From Lachnospiraceae bacterium (GTDB lineage Bacteria; Bacillota_A; Clostridia; Lachnospirales; Lachnospiraceae), in contig VSOD01000193.1 in the NCBI GenBank assembly GCA_009774655.1, positions 1-8,007 on the forward strand: DNA of 8,007 nt. Reading direction: 5' to 3'. Positions 6,486 to 8,007 of this stretch are shown one piece after another (the stretch's first letter is position 1; every line of letters begins with the position of its first letter). A program made the position numbers and the translations under genes. The notes under the pieces were generated by a model, which did no database searches, was not told the origin of the DNA, and was given only the letters and a program-made list of their open reading frames with translations.

Positions 6486-8007
6486 ATGAAGAGAGACAGA
6501 AGTGAAAGAAGAAGTGTAGGGTCAGTGTTGTTTGCGGCGCTGGCGGCTGTGATCCTGGCAGTGGGAGCCATGGTGGTATCGCCGGGCTGTACGCTTATGG
6601 CTAGGGCGGAGGGGCGTCCGGTTTCGATCGACTCCTGTAAGATCTCCGGCGGGGACGTGGTGTGTCAGGTCAGCACAGGCAGGGTGCCCGCCACCGACGA
6701 CGGCAATTATTATGTCTATGCGGATGAAGTGTGGCAGGACGGCACGACCGGGCAGGTTGTGGCTACCGTGCCGGCAGGGACGTCTGTCTCTGTCAGTTTT
6801 CCGCTGCAGTACAATACCGAGCAGTCCAATCTGAGCCGGAAGTTTCTGATTGCCGTGAAGCAGGGCGGGCAGATGGTGCAGGTCAGCGATGAGCATTATA
6901 TTACCAATCCGGAGGCAATCGCCGCTTTCACTTCTGCGAGGATGGATGCCGGTATCAAGGGACTCCTGCCGGATCTGACGAAGGCATCCAAAGAGGAGCT
7001 GCAGGAGCTGGGTGTCAAACAGATCGTCTATAACATATATGTGGACGATATCTGCGCCGACGCATCCGTTCCGGGCGCGATTCCTTTTGACTATAACGGA
7101 CAGACCTGGTATTTTGACGGCAGCATGGTGGGCAAGTTTGACTCCATGATCAGAAGCCTGAATGTCTACGGTATGCAGGTGACGATGGTTCTTTTAAACG
7201 GTGGGAAAAGTCCTTATACGCAGGATCTGATCCATCCGATGGCAGCAGGCGGGGACTGTCCCGGCTATGCGCTGAACGTGGAGGATGCTGCGGGAACCAA
7301 CCATATCAAAGCGATCGGCGCGTTTTTAGGACAGCGCTATTCCGGTCAGGCCGGCCATGGGCAGGTGGACAACTGGATCGTGGGCAATGAAGTCAATGCC
7401 AGGACTTCCTGGTGGTATACCAGCTCTGATTCGCTGGATTTTAATGTGAATATCTATGTGAAGGCATTCCGGCTTCTCTACAATGAATTAAAGAGCGCCA
7501 ATGCCAATGTGAATGTCTACAATTCCATTGACCAGGAGTGGAACAGGAAATCCAATCCGGGCAGTTTCTTGGCCAGAGATTATCTGGATCAGTTTAACTA
7601 CTATATCAACAGAGAGGGCAATATCGACTGGGGACTTTCCTATCATCCCTACAATTCCCCGCTGTATGATCCTTACGCCTGGAACGGCCCTGCAGTGTGG
7701 GTGGGCAGGGATCTGTCAACGCCCTATATCACGATGCAGAATATCGACCTGTTGATCGACTATATGCACAGGACACAGTTCCTGAATCCGGAGGGGCAGG
7801 TGCGCAGTATTTCCCTGGCGGAGATCGGTTATACATCAAGTTTTGGCGACGAGGCGCAGGAGGCATCCATTGCCTACGGGTATTTGAAGGCGGCTTCTCT
7901 GCCGGATGTGGATGCGTTTATGTTGTTCCGGCAGACCGACGATGCGCACGAGATGGAAAGCAATCTGGCTCTGGGATTATATGACCTGAGCGGTAACAGG
8001 AAGCCGG
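6486..8007 (+). CDS. Secreted glycoside-hydrolase-like barrel protein, DUF5722-type (3' end outside window)
   Basis: The frame is open for 507 codons to the window edge. The ATG at 6486 follows AGAGG (6477-6481) by 4 nt; an in-frame GTG at 6423 lacks a ribosome site. Residues 1-41 look like a Sec signal: basic MKRDRSERRS, a hydrophobic core at 12-31, and ARA at 39-41 for signal peptidase I. Cys35 sits in SPGC, a poor lipobox because of the proline, so the mature protein is probably released. A beta-rich domain (about 45-145; YYVYADEVWQDG at 75-86, YITNPEAIA at 138-146) precedes the barrel (from about 172). NWIVGNEVN (296-304) gives putative acid/base Glu302, and SLAEIGYTSS (443-452) gives putative nucleophile Glu446. 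SIDQEW (347-352), DWGLSYHPYNSP (381-392) and FRQTDD (481-486) match the paralogue at 3537 in order and spacing. By that alignment only some 30-40 residues are missing. The substrate is unknown; the enzymatic role is inferred. Confidence 0.88.
   Translation, partial: MKRDRSERRSVGSVLFAALAAVILAVGAMVVSPGCTLMARAEGRPVSIDSCKISGGDVVCQVSTGRVPATDDGNYYVYADEVWQDGTTGQVVATVPAGTSVSVSFPLQYNTEQSNLSRKFLIAVKQGGQMVQVSDEHYITNPEAIAAFTSARMDAGIKGLLPDLTKASKEELQELGVKQIVYNIYVDDICADASVPGAIPFDYNGQTWYFDGSMVGKFDSMIRSLNVYGMQVTMVLLNGGKSPYTQDLIHPMAAGGDCPGYALNVEDAAGTNHIKAIGAFLGQRYSGQAGHGQVDNWIVGNEVNARTSWWYTSSDSLDFNVNIYVKAFRLLYNELKSANANVNVYNSIDQEWNRKSNPGSFLARDYLDQFNYYINREGNIDWGLSYHPYNSPLYDPYAWNGPAVWVGRDLSTPYITMQNIDLLIDYMHRTQFLNPEGQVRSISLAEIGYTSSFGDEAQEASIAYGYLKAASLPDVDAFMLFRQTDDAHEMESNLALGLYDLSGNRKP

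Noticed and set aside
6392..6505. 37-codon open frame in the 6486 leader, overlapping its start
   Set aside because: There is no convincing ribosome site, and the charged low-complexity product resembles no known protein. A leader peptide cannot be excluded but is not supported.
7513..7984. Two + strand open frames of 80 and 95 codons near the right edge
   Set aside because: They are out-of-frame shadows of the long coding frame that starts at 6486 and runs off the window.

Overview
The window looks like ordinary chromosome from a Gram-positive member of the Clostridia, most likely Lachnospiraceae. The pointers are purine-rich AGGAGG-type ribosome sites, TTG starts, several Type II (lipobox) lipoproteins, one T-tailed intrinsic terminator and moderately GC-rich protein-like composition. 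The family placement is an inference from protein style, not from a marker gene. All genes lie on the + strand. I saw no rRNA, tRNA, CRISPR array, insertion sequence or phage gene.

Layout: (1) 1-1187 is the 3' part of bioA (biotin synthesis); its true start is upstream of the window. (2) 1258-2124 encodes a two-domain lipoprotein of unknown function, closed by a good intrinsic terminator at 2144-2186. (3) 2240-2268 is a plausible promoter for a pair of overlapping genes that both start with TTG: a BMP/Med-family substrate-binding lipoprotein (2317-3540) and a lipoprotein with a predicted glycoside-hydrolase-like barrel (3537-5252). (4) 5253-5367 is a 115-nt gap with two perfect-core hairpins, leading into a cation diffusion facilitator (5368-6279). 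(5) 6280-6485 carries the best promoter of the window, a palindrome just downstream of it and a roughly 125-nt leader. (6) 6486 to the window end is a second, incomplete barrel protein, a paralogue of the 3537 gene but with a signal-peptidase-I type leader.

The most interesting part is 2240-8007. Two diverged copies of what I recognise from memory as the DUF5722 type of protein share a two-domain plan (N-terminal beta-rich domain plus a barrel with two conserved glutamates placed as in clan GH-A hydrolases). One appears membrane-anchored and is translationally coupled to a solute-binding lipoprotein that has no ABC permease or ATPase genes beside it. The other appears to be released. Together they suggest an undescribed cell-surface glycan-processing or sensing set; this is inference. 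BioA and the metal exporter look like unrelated neighbours.
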